Of a DNA stretch of 64,000 nucleotides, positions 1 through 8,131 are shown one piece after another. Positions within the stretch are counted from its first letter, which is position 1; each line of letters starts with the position of its first letter. Where the stretch lies: assembly GCF_048381675.1 (NCBI RefSeq), contig NZ_JBLWIS010000004.1:1-64000 (forward strand), written 5' to 3'. The stretch comes from Advenella sp048381675 (GTDB lineage Bacteria; Pseudomonadota; Gammaproteobacteria; Burkholderiales; Burkholderiaceae_B). The translations under genes and the position numbers were made by a program. The notes below the pieces were generated by a model. The model was not told the origin of the DNA. It worked only from the letters and a program-made list of their open reading frames with translations, and made no database searches.

Positions 1-417
1 CTTGGCAACCTGATGTTGGTGGTCCTGAACCTGCCGCTGGTGGGCTTGTGGGTCAAGTTGTTGAAAGTGCCTTACCGCGTCCTGTTCCCGGCCATCTTGC
101 TGTTCTGTACGATTGGTGTGTACTCTCTGAACTACAACGCGTTTGACATTTACGTGATGGGTATCTTCGGCATCATCGGCTACATCTGGACCAAGCTCAA
201 ATGTGAAGGTGCGCCGCTGCTGCTGGGCCTGGTGTTGGGCCCAATGATGGAGGAGAACTTCCGCCGTGCGCTGCTGCTGTCCCGCGGTGACTTCCTGACC
301 TTTGTGGAACGTCCGCTGTCACTGACCCTGCTGCTGATGGCCGTAGGTCTGGTGATTCTGGTGGCTTCGCCATCCATCCGCAAAAAACGTGAAGAAACGT
401 TTGTGGAAGAGGATTAA
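1..417 (+). CDS. Tripartite tricarboxylate transporter permease TctA, C-terminal part (5' end outside window)
   Basis: The frame is open from base 1 and gives 138 residues before TAA. The piece is very hydrophobic with about four membrane segments, including the conserved LGLVLGPMMEENFRRAL stretch typical of the TctA C-terminus, and it ends in a short charged cytoplasmic tail (KKREETFVEED). TctA is the large membrane subunit of tripartite carboxylate uptake systems that work with a TctB subunit and a periplasmic TctC/Bug receptor. A strong terminator follows directly, so the Bug gene at 650 is probably a separate transcript. Family assignment is confident; the substrate is unknown. Confidence 0.9.
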   Translation, partial: LGNLMLVVLNLPLVGLWVKLLKVPYRVLFPAILLFCTIGVYSLNYNAFDIYVMGIFGIIGYIWTKLKCEGAPLLLGLVLGPMMEENFRRALLLSRGDFLTFVERPLSLTLLLMAVGLVILVASPSIRKKREETFVEED

Positions 418-426
418 TCCTTGAAT

Positions 427-458
427 AAAAAGGCAGGTACAAACAACCTGCCTTTTTT
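427..458 (+). terminator. Rho-independent terminator after tctA
   Basis: An 8-bp perfect stem, AGGCAGGT (431-438) with ACCTGCCT (446-453), is flanked by an A-run and a T-run, so the helix can extend. It lies 10 bases after the tctA stop codon. Confidence 0.88.
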
Positions 459-649
459 GTTTCATTTTAAAGATTTATTATTTAAGATCAAATGATAAGC
501 CCGGGATAAGGGCCAAACTTTTAGTTTACATAAGTCTTGCTTAAGTAAATGAAAACGGCAACTACCTTAAAAATAGCTACACTGTTTATATCCCTTTTAT
601 AAAGAAAAGGCTTTTTTGCCTGCTATTCCACATTTCCGGAGCTCACACC

Positions 650-1630
650 ATGACATCCAAATTCCTGAAACTTACCGGCCTTGCAATTGCCATGTTTACC
701 ATGGGCACGGGTGCGGCACATGCCGAATACCCAGAGCATCCCATCACGCTGGTTGTTCCTTTTGCAGCTGGTGGTCCTACCGATGTAGTCGCCCGCTCTT
801 TGGGTGCTGAAATAGGCAAAATCCTCAATCAACCTATCATTGTTGAAAATAAAACCGGTGCGGGTGGCACGGTTGCTGCTGGCTATATTGCCAATTCAAA
901 ACCCGATGGCTATACCTACTTCCTTCACCACAATGGCATGGCTACTGCGCCTGCCCTGTATAAAAACCTGAAATTCGATCCGCGTACCAGTTTTGAATAT
1001 GTGGGCGAAGTCATTGACGTACCCATGACCTTGCTGGCACGTGCCGATTTCCCGCCTAACAACATGCAAGAGTTCATCGAGTATGCCAAGCAAAATGGCG
1101 ATGCGATCAACCTGGCCAACGCCGGCCCGGGCGCCGTTTCACAACTGTGCGGTTCATTGCTGCAACAGGCCATCGGCACCAAGTTCACAACTATCCCTTT
1201 CCAGGGTACCGGCCCTGCCATGACCGCATTACTAGGCAAGCAGGTTGATGTCCTGTGTGACCAAACCACACAAACCATTCCGCACATTGATGCAAAAACC
1301 GTCAAGTTTTACGGTGTAACCACCAAAGACCGCATCAGCAAACTACCTGATGCCCCCACCCTTGACGAACAGGGCCTGAAAGGTTTTGATTTCAAAGTCT
1401 GGCATGGTATTTATGCACCCAAGGGTACACCTGAACCGGTCGTTGCCAAGTTCAATGCGGCACTTAAAGAAGCGCTCAAGTCAGAGCCCTTCCAAAAGAA
1501 AATGGCCGATCTTGGCGCTGAAATCGTCAGCGAAGAAAGACAAACCCCTGAATCACTGAAAAACTGGGTAGATTCCGAAATCAAAAAATGGGGTCCTATT
1601 CTTCAAGCCGAAGGCATGAACGTCAACTAA
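650..1630 (+). CDS. Bug/TctC-family periplasmic solute-binding receptor
   Basis: A 326-residue protein with an N-terminal signal peptide (cleavage likely after GAAHA near residue 25), followed by the Bug-family opening ITLVVPFAAGGPTDVVAR and the later SKPDGYT and LPDAPTLDEQG motifs. Bug proteins bind carboxylates or related small acids in the periplasm and are greatly expanded in Bordetella-type bacteria, often as orphans without membrane subunits. The ATG follows a CGGAG ribosome site. It sits downstream of a tctA gene but behind a terminator, with 233 bases of its own upstream DNA, so it is probably expressed alone. The ligand cannot be told from sequence. Confidence 0.9.
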   Translation: MTSKFLKLTGLAIAMFTMGTGAAHAEYPEHPITLVVPFAAGGPTDVVARSLGAEIGKILNQPIIVENKTGAGGTVAAGYIANSKPDGYTYFLHHNGMATAPALYKNLKFDPRTSFEYVGEVIDVPMTLLARADFPPNNMQEFIEYAKQNGDAINLANAGPGAVSQLCGSLLQQAIGTKFTTIPFQGTGPAMTALLGKQVDVLCDQTTQTIPHIDAKTVKFYGVTTKDRISKLPDAPTLDEQGLKGFDFKVWHGIYAPKGTPEPVVAKFNAALKEALKSEPFQKKMADLGAEIVSEERQTPESLKNWVDSEIKKWGPILQAEGMNVN

Positions 1631-1717
1631 TCATTAGCCGGCTTTCTGCTATTGACAAAAGCAATACCGGTCAAGCCCGCGGGCCAGCCAGGTACCCGTA
1701 GCATCAAGCATTAAAAT

Positions 1718-1757
1718 TACCCCAGGCACTTTTCATCAAGTACTTGGGGTATTTTTT
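1718..1757 (+). terminator. Terminator between converging Bug and yaeQ genes
   Basis: The long stem TACCCCAGGCACTT / AAGTACTTGGGGTA (with G-T pairs) is followed by TTTTTT on the plus strand. An AT-rich left flank may let it also work for the minus-strand yaeQ transcript that ends at 1770. Confidence 0.75.
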
Positions 1758-1769
1758 ATTTCATGATAA

Positions 1770-2309
1770 TCAGTTCAAGGCCTGGATTTCAATATCCGCT
1801 TCACCCTTGTCTGAAGAGACCCAAACCGTTCCATCCTGCACATTGAAATGCAGGCTCATGTTCCGGCCTGCCAGGGCAGCAAGTTTTTGGGTTGACGTCA
1901 TCGGCAGCATATAAACTTTCAGGTTGCGCGCCCGTTCAAGCTTGCCGGCCGTATTGGCCCACCAGGTAGCGGCATTGCGCCCGTAAGCCAGCACGACAAC
2001 CTGCCCGGCACGACCACAAGCCTTCAACAGGCGACGCTCATCGGGCAAGCCGGTTTCTATCCATTGCAAAATGGTACCCGTCAGGTCTTTACGCCATAAA
2101 TCAGGTTCATCCGCCTCGCTCAAGCCTCGCGTAAAAGCCAGCATTTCATCACCGTTTTCATAGAGCGCATAGGCCAGGATGCGAATCATGAGGCGCTCTT
2201 CGGTTTCCGATGGATGCCGGGCTACGGTCACAACATGACTGCCATAGTAGGCGCGGTCATTATCGGCAATATTGATTTCTGCTTTATAGATGGTTGCGCT
2301 AAGTGCCAT
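1770..2309 (-). CDS. yaeQ: YaeQ family protein
   Basis: A 179-residue protein matching the YaeQ family over its whole length: it starts MALSATIYKAEINIAD, has the family motif ARHPSETEERLMIR near residue 31, LPDERRLLKAC near residue 90, and ends with the NMSLHFNVQDG strand. E. coli YaeQ is 181 residues. The fold is related to PD-(D/E)XK nucleases, but the cellular role is not settled. It is the last gene of the minus-strand group and begins 3 bases after the epimerase-like gene stops, so it is co-transcribed with it. Confidence 0.9.
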   Translation of the reverse strand: MALSATIYKAEINIADNDRAYYGSHVVTVARHPSETEERLMIRILAYALYENGDEMLAFTRGLSEADEPDLWRKDLTGTILQWIETGLPDERRLLKACGRAGQVVVLAYGRNAATWWANTAGKLERARNLKVYMLPMTSTQKLAALAGRNMSLHFNVQDGTVWVSSDKGEADIEIQALN

Positions 2310-2312
2310 GAA

Positions 2313-3221
2313 TTAATAATCCTTATTTAAAACCGGTGTCAGGCTGAACCGGGTCTTCACAGTATGCCCAGGCAAGACATCCTGCCCGCCCACTTCCCGG
2401 GCTGAATGGGTATGACGCATGTTAAAGCAATCGGTCACGTTGCTAAAGGGTTCGGCACAAAACCAGGGTTCTCCGGCAGGACTATAGACGATAAGGAAAT
2501 CAAACGGTTTTCCAGCGCTGATCAGCAGCTTGCGTTGCTCATCAGGCCAGCTGATTTCCGCCTCATGATCCCAATCAATGAACGGAGTATCCAGCGCATA
2601 CCGGGCAATCTCGATGCCCTGCGCCATTTCCCGGGCAAGCGGATGTTCATCCAACTTTACCGGCATGACATCCTGGTCCCCATACCAGGCTTTGCCAACC
2701 CGTGCCTTCAGGCGGGTATGTTCATTCTTGGGAAAATAAGGATGATGCCCCATGCCCAGCGGCATGCTTTCATTGCCGGTATTGCTGATATTCAGGTAGA
2801 TGGCCAGATTGTTTTCAGCAAGCTCAAACACCTGTTCCGCCTTGAAGGCAAAGGGCCAGTCATCGGGCTCATGGGTGTAGGCAAGCACCAGCCGGGTATC
2901 CGTATGCGTCATGACCTGCCACGGCCGGTTGCGCAAAAACCCATGAATACTATGTGGCGAATCCTGTTTCAGGGAAGGGTAATGGACCTTTCGGCCTTGA
3001 TACTCGAAACGGCCATCACGGATGCGACCGGCCCATGGCACCAGCGGGAAACTGGCCATTTCAGATACATTTGCGTTTTGCACATGAATGGGATCAACCG
3101 GGCGTAGCCAATGATACTCCCTGTCTGCCAATACATGTTTATAAGCGACAATCGCCCCGCCAATATGGGGGGCTACGACCAAACGGGCATCACCCGTCTT
3201 CAGTTCAAGGCATTGCTGCAT
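2313..3221 (-). CDS. Aldose 1-epimerase (galactose mutarotase-like) family protein
   Basis: A 302-residue protein of the galactose mutarotase-like superfamily. It shows the early GGAIVAYKHV strand, the FPLVPWAGRIRDGRF motif near residue 57, HSIHGFLRNRPW with a candidate catalytic His near residue 94, and MGHHPYFP near residue 179 with a second candidate His. These proteins interconvert anomers of free sugars or bind sugar-like ligands. The start overlaps the end of the hydroxypyruvate isomerase gene by 17 bases, which implies translational coupling and a joint role in sugar or sugar-acid metabolism. Substrate unknown. Confidence 0.82.
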   Translation of the reverse strand: MQQCLELKTGDARLVVAPHIGGAIVAYKHVLADREYHWLRPVDPIHVQNANVSEMASFPLVPWAGRIRDGRFEYQGRKVHYPSLKQDSPHSIHGFLRNRPWQVMTHTDTRLVLAYTHEPDDWPFAFKAEQVFELAENNLAIYLNISNTGNESMPLGMGHHPYFPKNEHTRLKARVGKAWYGDQDVMPVKLDEHPLAREMAQGIEIARYALDTPFIDWDHEAEISWPDEQRKLLISAGKPFDFLIVYSPAGEPWFCAEPFSNVTDCFNMRHTHSAREVGGQDVLPGHTVKTRFSLTPVLNKDY

Positions 3222-4023
3222 GATTAATCCTTTTATCTTTCAGTCTTTCACGTTCAAGCCAGGCCAGGCCTTCGCTGGTCCTGCCGGCCGGACGATATTC
3301 ACAGCCTATCCAGTGTTGGTAACCCAGCTGCCTGAGCAAGTCGAACAGATAAGCAACATTGATTTCCCCCGTATCAGGTTCATGACGGTGCGGTACGCCG
3401 GCAATCTGCAAATGGCCGACCCTTCCCGTTGGCACATAAGCAGCCAGTTTCCTGCTCAAATCCCCTTCAACAATCTGGCAATGGTATAAATCCATTTGCA
3501 CCTTGATATTGGGCAAATCAAGCAATTCGACAATCCGGTGGGCCTGCTGCTGGGTGGTTAAAAAATAACCCGGCATGTCAAATGGATTAATGGGTTCAAT
3601 CAAGAGATCAACCCCGGCCTGGGCGGCCAGAGCAGCTGCCCGGGACAGACTTTGGCAATAATTTTCATGGGCTTCTGCCGGGCTCAGGTCATCGGGCACG
3701 ATGCCTGCCATGAAATGAACCCGCCGGTTACCCAGTATGACAGCATATTCCAGGGCCTTCTCCACGCCGGCAAGACATTCCGCCTGCCTGCCAGGCAAGC
3801 AGGCAAGGCCACGTTCTCCGGCATCCCAATCGCCAGGCACGGCATTGAACAAAACCAGCTCAAGCCCGTTCAGTGACAATTGCCGCCTGATTTCAGCCGC
3901 ACTGAATGGATAGGGGAACAAAAATTCCACCCCCTTGAATTGATCGTTTGCAGCGAGGGCAAAACGCTCAAGAAACGGGACTTCGGTATACATCATGGAA
4001 AGGTTGGCCGCAAACTTGAGCAT
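3205..4023 (-). CDS. hyi: Hydroxypyruvate isomerase family sugar isomerase (Hyi/OtnI-like)
   Basis: A 272-residue xylose-isomerase-like TIM barrel. The opening MLKFAANLSMMYTEVPFLER and FLFPYPF are characteristic of Hyi. Candidate metal and substrate residues occur in IEPIN, QMDLYHCQ, HLQIAGVPHRHEPD and GCEYRP. Hyi interconverts hydroxypyruvate and tartronate semialdehyde; close relatives (OtnI) isomerise 2-oxo-tetronates. The gene heads its own transcript: a terminator lies between it and the FAD oxidase gene upstream. The downstream epimerase-like gene overlaps it. Hyi and OtnI cannot be separated by eye. Confidence 0.82.
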   Translation of the reverse strand: MLKFAANLSMMYTEVPFLERFALAANDQFKGVEFLFPYPFSAAEIRRQLSLNGLELVLFNAVPGDWDAGERGLACLPGRQAECLAGVEKALEYAVILGNRRVHFMAGIVPDDLSPAEAHENYCQSLSRAAALAAQAGVDLLIEPINPFDMPGYFLTTQQQAHRIVELLDLPNIKVQMDLYHCQIVEGDLSRKLAAYVPTGRVGHLQIAGVPHRHEPDTGEINVAYLFDLLRQLGYQHWIGCEYRPAGRTSEGLAWLERERLKDKRINHAAMP

Positions 4024-4118
4024 GGCTATTACCTTGTGATTAATGTTTTGGAACGACAGGAAAAATTGATCCTATCCATAGGGACGATTACACACCAAAT
4101 AAAAACAGCGGTGCAAAT

Positions 4119-4148
4119 GAAAACAGCCAGGCTGGCCTGACTGTTTTC
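4119..4148 (-). terminator. Terminator between FAD oxidase gene and hyi
   Basis: On the minus strand the stem GAAAACAG-x-CAGG / CCTG-x-CTGTTTTC (one internal mismatch, 4-base loop) lies 17 bases past the oxidase stop codon and runs into a T-rich stretch. Confidence 0.65.
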
Positions 4149-4164
4149 CTGAATGCCCTGACCG

Positions 4165-5577
4165 TTATGCTTCCCAGGAAATCATCTTGCCTGGATTCAG
4201 GATGTTTTTCGGATCATAGGCATGCTTGAGCAAACGCATCATATGAATGGCATCTTCTCCATGCTCCATTTTCAGGAAGTTCATTTTATGAATGCCAATG
4301 CCGTGTTCACCCGTGCAGGTGCCATCCATGGCAATGGCACGCTGCACCACCCGGTTATTGATTTCTTCGGCCATGGACCACTCTTGCGGATCTTCCGGAT
4401 CAATCATCATGAGAACGTGGAAGTTGCCATCGCCTACATGACCCAGGATAGACCACGGAAACGTCTTGTCTTCCAGGTCTTTGGCCGTTTCAGTCACGCA
4501 TTCGGCCAGTCTTGAGATAGGCACGCAAACATCGGTAGTAATTGAACGCGCACCGGGACGCAATTGCAGGCAGGCGAAGTACAGGTTATGCCGCGCCGTC
4601 CACAAACGGTTGCGGTCTTCCTGATGCTCGGCCCATTCAAAATCCATGCCACCATTGTCTTTGGTAATTTCCTGTACGATCTCGATCTGTTCCTTGACGT
4701 TGGACGCGGAACCGGTAAATTCAAACAACAGCATGGGACTTTCTTTCAGGCTCAGCTTGCTGTACTTGTTAGCGGCAATCACGCCTTGTTTATCAATAAA
4801 CTCAACCCGGCCAATGTCAATACCGGTTTGCATGATCTGGTTCACGCACTCAACGGCGGATTCCAGGGTTTCGAAATTGCATATTGCGGCGGAAATAGCT
4901 TCCGGGATGGGATAAACACGCAGGGTAATTTCAACAATAATGCCCAATGTGCCTTCACTGCCTACAAAAAGTCGGGTCAAATCGTAGCCGGCCGAAGACT
5001 TACGGGCATGGCTGCCGGTACGGATGATTTTGCCATCTGCCGTCACCACTTTCAGGGAAACTACGTTTTCACGCATGGTGCCATAGCGCACGGCATTAGT
5101 GCCCGAGGCACGGGTGGCCGTCATGCCGCCAATCGAGGCATGGGCACCCGGATCAATCGGGAAAAACAAACCGGTATGCCTGATTTCCTCATTCAGCTGG
5201 GTACGGATTACGCCCGGTTCCACCGTCACGGTGAAATCGCCAGGGCTGACAGCCAGCACCTTGTTCATTTCCGTGAAATCCAGGGAAATACCCCCTTCAA
5301 TCGCCAGCACGTGACCTTCAATGGAAGAACCAATGCCAAAAGGAATCAGGGGTACATCGTACTGGTTGCATAAATTCACAACCGTCACCACCTCATCGGC
5401 ATTATGCGGAAAAATGACTGCTTCAGGGGGACAGGCCGGATACGGCGACTCATCAACACCGTGATGTTCGCGTACGGCTTCGGCCGTAATGAAACGATCA
5501 CCAAAAGCGGCCTTGAAGGCGGCCCGGGCTTGCTCAGACAGTTTGCGAACTGCTTTCATGGGAGAGTTATAACTCAT
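4165..5577 (-). CDS. FAD-linked 2-hydroxyacid oxidase/dehydrogenase (GlcD / D-lactate dehydrogenase type)
   Basis: A 470-residue protein with an N-terminal FAD-binding (PCMH) domain, including the flavin loop SIGGMTATRASGTNAVRYG, and a FAD-oxidase C-terminal domain with HVGDGNFH and GEHGIG. Members oxidise D-lactate, glycolate or related 2-hydroxyacids and pass electrons to quinone or cytochrome. The frame could open at a TTG at 5616 overlapping the upstream stop. The ATG at 5577 is better, being preceded by AGGATAG at proper spacing. It follows a related oxidase gene by 35 bases. No GlcE or GlcF partner is present, so a single-subunit D-lactate dehydrogenase type is more likely than glycolate oxidase. 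Confidence 0.85.
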   Translation of the reverse strand: MSYNSPMKAVRKLSEQARAAFKAAFGDRFITAEAVREHHGVDESPYPACPPEAVIFPHNADEVVTVVNLCNQYDVPLIPFGIGSSIEGHVLAIEGGISLDFTEMNKVLAVSPGDFTVTVEPGVIRTQLNEEIRHTGLFFPIDPGAHASIGGMTATRASGTNAVRYGTMRENVVSLKVVTADGKIIRTGSHARKSSAGYDLTRLFVGSEGTLGIIVEITLRVYPIPEAISAAICNFETLESAVECVNQIMQTGIDIGRVEFIDKQGVIAANKYSKLSLKESPMLLFEFTGSASNVKEQIEIVQEITKDNGGMDFEWAEHQEDRNRLWTARHNLYFACLQLRPGARSITTDVCVPISRLAECVTETAKDLEDKTFPWSILGHVGDGNFHVLMMIDPEDPQEWSMAEEINNRVVQRAIAMDGTCTGEHGIGIHKMNFLKMEHGEDAIHMMRLLKHAYDPKNILNPGKMISWEA

Positions 5578-5612
5578 TGTTTTTCTATCCTGTACATAAT
5601 CTTGTTGGGCAA

Positions 5613-6986
5613 TCAATCTACAATGCGGCCGGCATTGAAAAGATCCTGAGGATTGATAAGGTTTTTAATTGCGCTCATGAGTGCCAGTTCATCCTGGCTG
5701 CGGCTGTATTTCAGGAAGGGTTTCTTGATCCGGCCAATACCATGTTCTGCGGAAATGCTGCCGCCGAACCCCGAGGCAATACGGTAAACCAGCTCTTCTA
5801 CCGCCAGGATTTGCTCCTCTTGGAGCTTGCCGGTAGTCAGGTGCAGGTTGCCATCCCCCAGATGGCCAAACAACAGGTTCATGGCATGCGGGTATTCTTT
5901 TTCAACGGCGGCCGTCACCTGCTCGATAAAAGCAGGCATGTGCTTAAGCGGGATGCCGATATCAAAGGCCACATAAGGCTTGATGCTACGCAATATTTCA
6001 CCAATCGCATCGCGGATCTGCCAGAGCGAATCAGCCTGTTCCAATGTTTGCGGCACGATCACGTCACGGCCAATTTCACTTTCAATCAAAAACTCAAGGA
6101 ATGCATGAAAACCATCATGAAAGGTGGCTGTATCTGCCCCTTCAATTTCAAGCAACACATAAATCGGATAGCAGCCTTCAAAAGGCAGTTCTTTCTTCGC
6201 ATGCAAGGCGGCTTGTACCAGATAACTTTGCCACATGACTTCGAAGCTGGACAAGTCGGGCAAGGAGGAACGTGCCGCTTTCAGCATGCGGGTAACGTGA
6301 TCGAAAGAATCCAGGGCCACCAGGGCGGTTGCCCGGGTTTGCGGGTTGGGAAACAGCCGCAATGAAAGACGGGTAATAATGCCCAGTCGCCCCTCGGTGC
6401 CAATGAACAAATGCTTGAGATCCAGCCCGGTATTGTTCTTGATCACCCGGTTGAGCATGTTCAAGATGGTGCCATCGGGCAAAACGACTTCCATGCCCAG
6501 GACCAGATCACGGGTAGTGCCATAACGCAAAACCTTGTTGCCACCGGCATTGGTGGACACATTGCCCCCAATCAGGCAAGAGCCCCGTGAGCCGAAATCC
6601 AGAGGAAAGTACCAATCTTCCTGCTTGACGGCATTGCACAGGTTTTCAAGTATGACGCCGGCCTGCACAATCGCCACGCCGCCAATGGTGTCAATTTCTT
6701 CCACACGGTTCATGCTTTCAAGACAAATAACCACATCACCTTCATCGGGGCGTGCACCACCCGCCAATCCGGTAAGGCCACCCTGTATGGTAATTTTCCG
6801 GCCGTCGGCCGCACAGGTTTTGACGATTTCCGAGACCTGTTCAGTGGTAACGGGCCGAAACACCACGGCCGGCATGGCACCTGCAAAACCGCTCATATCG
6901 GTCATGTGACGCTGCATTTGGTCTGCACCGACAATATGCGGCACATTGGCCAACAAAGCATCAAATGAGGGGGAACTGTTTTTCAT
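5613..6986 (-). CDS. FAD-binding 2-hydroxyacid dehydrogenase (D-2-hydroxyglutarate/D-lactate dehydrogenase type)
   Basis: A 457-residue paralogue of the next gene with the same two-domain plan: PCMH FAD domain with GGLTGLAGGARP and the loop LIGGNVSTNAGGNKVLRYG, then a C-terminal domain with FGHLGDGNLH and SAEHGIGR. The closest motif pattern is the D-2-hydroxyglutarate dehydrogenase-like branch of the GlcD family. It is the first gene of a two-gene minus-strand transcript. If the nearby 2-aminoadipate block makes 2-oxoadipate, a D-2-hydroxyglutarate dehydrogenase would fit downstream, but this is inference. The two proteins are clearly diverged rather than a recent duplication. Confidence 0.83.
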   Translation of the reverse strand: MKNSSPSFDALLANVPHIVGADQMQRHMTDMSGFAGAMPAVVFRPVTTEQVSEIVKTCAADGRKITIQGGLTGLAGGARPDEGDVVICLESMNRVEEIDTIGGVAIVQAGVILENLCNAVKQEDWYFPLDFGSRGSCLIGGNVSTNAGGNKVLRYGTTRDLVLGMEVVLPDGTILNMLNRVIKNNTGLDLKHLFIGTEGRLGIITRLSLRLFPNPQTRATALVALDSFDHVTRMLKAARSSLPDLSSFEVMWQSYLVQAALHAKKELPFEGCYPIYVLLEIEGADTATFHDGFHAFLEFLIESEIGRDVIVPQTLEQADSLWQIRDAIGEILRSIKPYVAFDIGIPLKHMPAFIEQVTAAVEKEYPHAMNLLFGHLGDGNLHLTTGKLQEEQILAVEELVYRIASGFGGSISAEHGIGRIKKPFLKYSRSQDELALMSAIKNLINPQDLFNAGRIVD

Positions 6987-7133
6987 TTTATCCTTCTAGC
7001 AGAAAATCGCTTTAATACTTAATGATAACTTCTTGTGTGGCCACTTTTTAGGCATTTCATACGCACGGTACAAAATTGCGTTCTTTCTGCCCGGCAAAAG
7101 GTGCAAGGCAATTTACACAAATAGACACACAAG

Positions 7134-7162
7134 AAAAAACCTCGCACAAGGCGAGGTTTTTT
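7134..7162 (-). terminator. Terminator ending the rplC-rpsQ operon
   Basis: A near-perfect hairpin AAAAAACCTCGC - ACAAG - GCGAGGTTTTTT that is symmetric and so works in both directions. On the minus strand it lies about 70 bases after rpsQ and marks the end of the ribosomal operon; rplN does not follow. Confidence 0.9.
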
Positions 7163-7230
7163 TACTGATATCCGGTATAAGGAAGACTGGCGGTTATCTT
7201 TAACAGGGCAGGCATGAACCTGCCTTGTTA

Positions 7231-7509
7231 TTAGATATTGCGAGAGGCTTCAACCAGGCGTACAACACTCCACGATTTGCTGCGTGAAATAGGACGACCC
7301 TCGGTGATTTCTACCAAATCACCTTCGTTATACTGGTTTGCTTCGTCATGCGCTTTGTATTTGTTTGAACGGACAATGATTTTGCCATACAAAGGATGCT
7401 TAACACGGCGCTCAACTTGAACGACCACTGTTTTATCCATTTTGTTGCTAACCACTTTACCGACCAAAGTACGCTGACGTTTAGCGGGTGTGTTTTGAGT
7501 TTCGCTCAT
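7231..7509 (-). CDS. rpsQ: 30S ribosomal protein S17
   Basis: A 92-residue S17 with the conserved TLVGKVVSNKMDKTVVV opening, RRVKHPLYGKI, and a C-terminal SRSKSWSVVRLVE. It binds 16S rRNA and helps early 30S assembly. It is the last gene of this S10 cluster and is followed by a terminator, whereas in E. coli the spc operon (rplN) comes next. It begins one base after rpmC stops. Confidence 0.98.
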   Translation of the reverse strand: MSETQNTPAKRQRTLVGKVVSNKMDKTVVVQVERRVKHPLYGKIIVRSNKYKAHDEANQYNEGDLVEITEGRPISRSKSWSVVRLVEASRNI

Positions 7510-7510
7510 G

Positions 7511-7702
7511 TTACTTTCCTGCTTTCTCAGTTAATACCGTACGGACGCGAGCGATGTCACGACGTACTTTGCCCAACTGACTGGTGTTAGAAAGTTGCTG
7601 GGTAGCACGCTGCATGCGCAGGTTAAATTGTGCCCTCAACAAGCTCTCGAGCTCTTTACTCAGCTCGGTTGCGTCTTTTGAACGTAGTTCACTAGCTTTC
7701 AT
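7511..7702 (-). CDS. rpmC: 50S ribosomal protein L29
   Basis: A 63-residue L29: MKASELRSKDATELSKEL, the FNLRMQRATQQL helix and VRRDIARVRTVL. It sits near the peptide exit tunnel of the large subunit. Order rplP-rpmC-rpsQ is canonical with very short spacers. Confidence 0.97.
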   Translation of the reverse strand: MKASELRSKDATELSKELESLLRAQFNLRMQRATQQLSNTSQLGKVRRDIARVRTVLTEKAGK

Positions 7703-7712
7703 AAAGATCCCC

Positions 7713-8129
7713 TTAAGAGCCCAAGTGACGATTTACAAAGGTCGTCGCAATAGGCAACTTGGCGGCTGCCAGACGGAAAGCTTCACGGGCAAGTTCTTCA
7801 CTCACACCGTCCATCTCGTACAGAACCTTGCCTGGTTGAATTTCAGCGACCCAATACTCAGGATTACCTTTACCTTTACCCATACGAACTTCAGCAGGTT
7901 TCTGTGAAATTGGCTTATCGGGGAAGATACGGATCCAGATACGGCCGCCACGCTTAATATGACGGGTCATCGCACGACGGGCTGCCTCGATCTGACGTGC
8001 TGTCAGACGGCCGCGACCGGTTGCTTTCAGACCAAAATCGCCAAAGTTGACGTTGGTACCGCGAGTAGCCAGACCGGTATTACGGCCTTTCTGCTCTTTA
8101 CGGTATTTTCTACGTGCTGGTGATAACAT
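7713..8129 (-). CDS. rplP: 50S ribosomal protein L16
   Basis: A 138-residue L16 of standard length with MLSPARRKYRKEQKGR, TARQIEAARRAMTRHIKRGG and the MGKGKGNPEYWVAEI stretch. L16 organises tRNA binding sites on the large subunit. Two bases separate it from rpsC, so the genes are translationally linked. Confidence 0.98.
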   Translation of the reverse strand: MLSPARRKYRKEQKGRNTGLATRGTNVNFGDFGLKATGRGRLTARQIEAARRAMTRHIKRGGRIWIRIFPDKPISQKPAEVRMGKGKGNPEYWVAEIQPGKVLYEMDGVSEELAREAFRLAAAKLPIATTFVNRHLGS

Positions 8130-8131
8130 GT

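Noticed and set aside
2406..3107. Long open frame on the plus strand opposite the aldose epimerase-like gene
   Set aside because: It is antisense to a clear family member, has no recognisable motif and no ribosome site; similar long antisense frames lie opposite fumC, arginase and livG.
4564..5373. Plus-strand 269-codon open frame
   Set aside because: Shadow of the FAD oxidase on the minus strand; composition is Gln/His/Asn rich as expected for an antisense frame.
5578..5616. TTG start giving 13 extra residues to the FAD oxidase
   Set aside because: The ATG at 5577 has a proper AGGATAG site, whereas the TTG overlaps the upstream stop without one.
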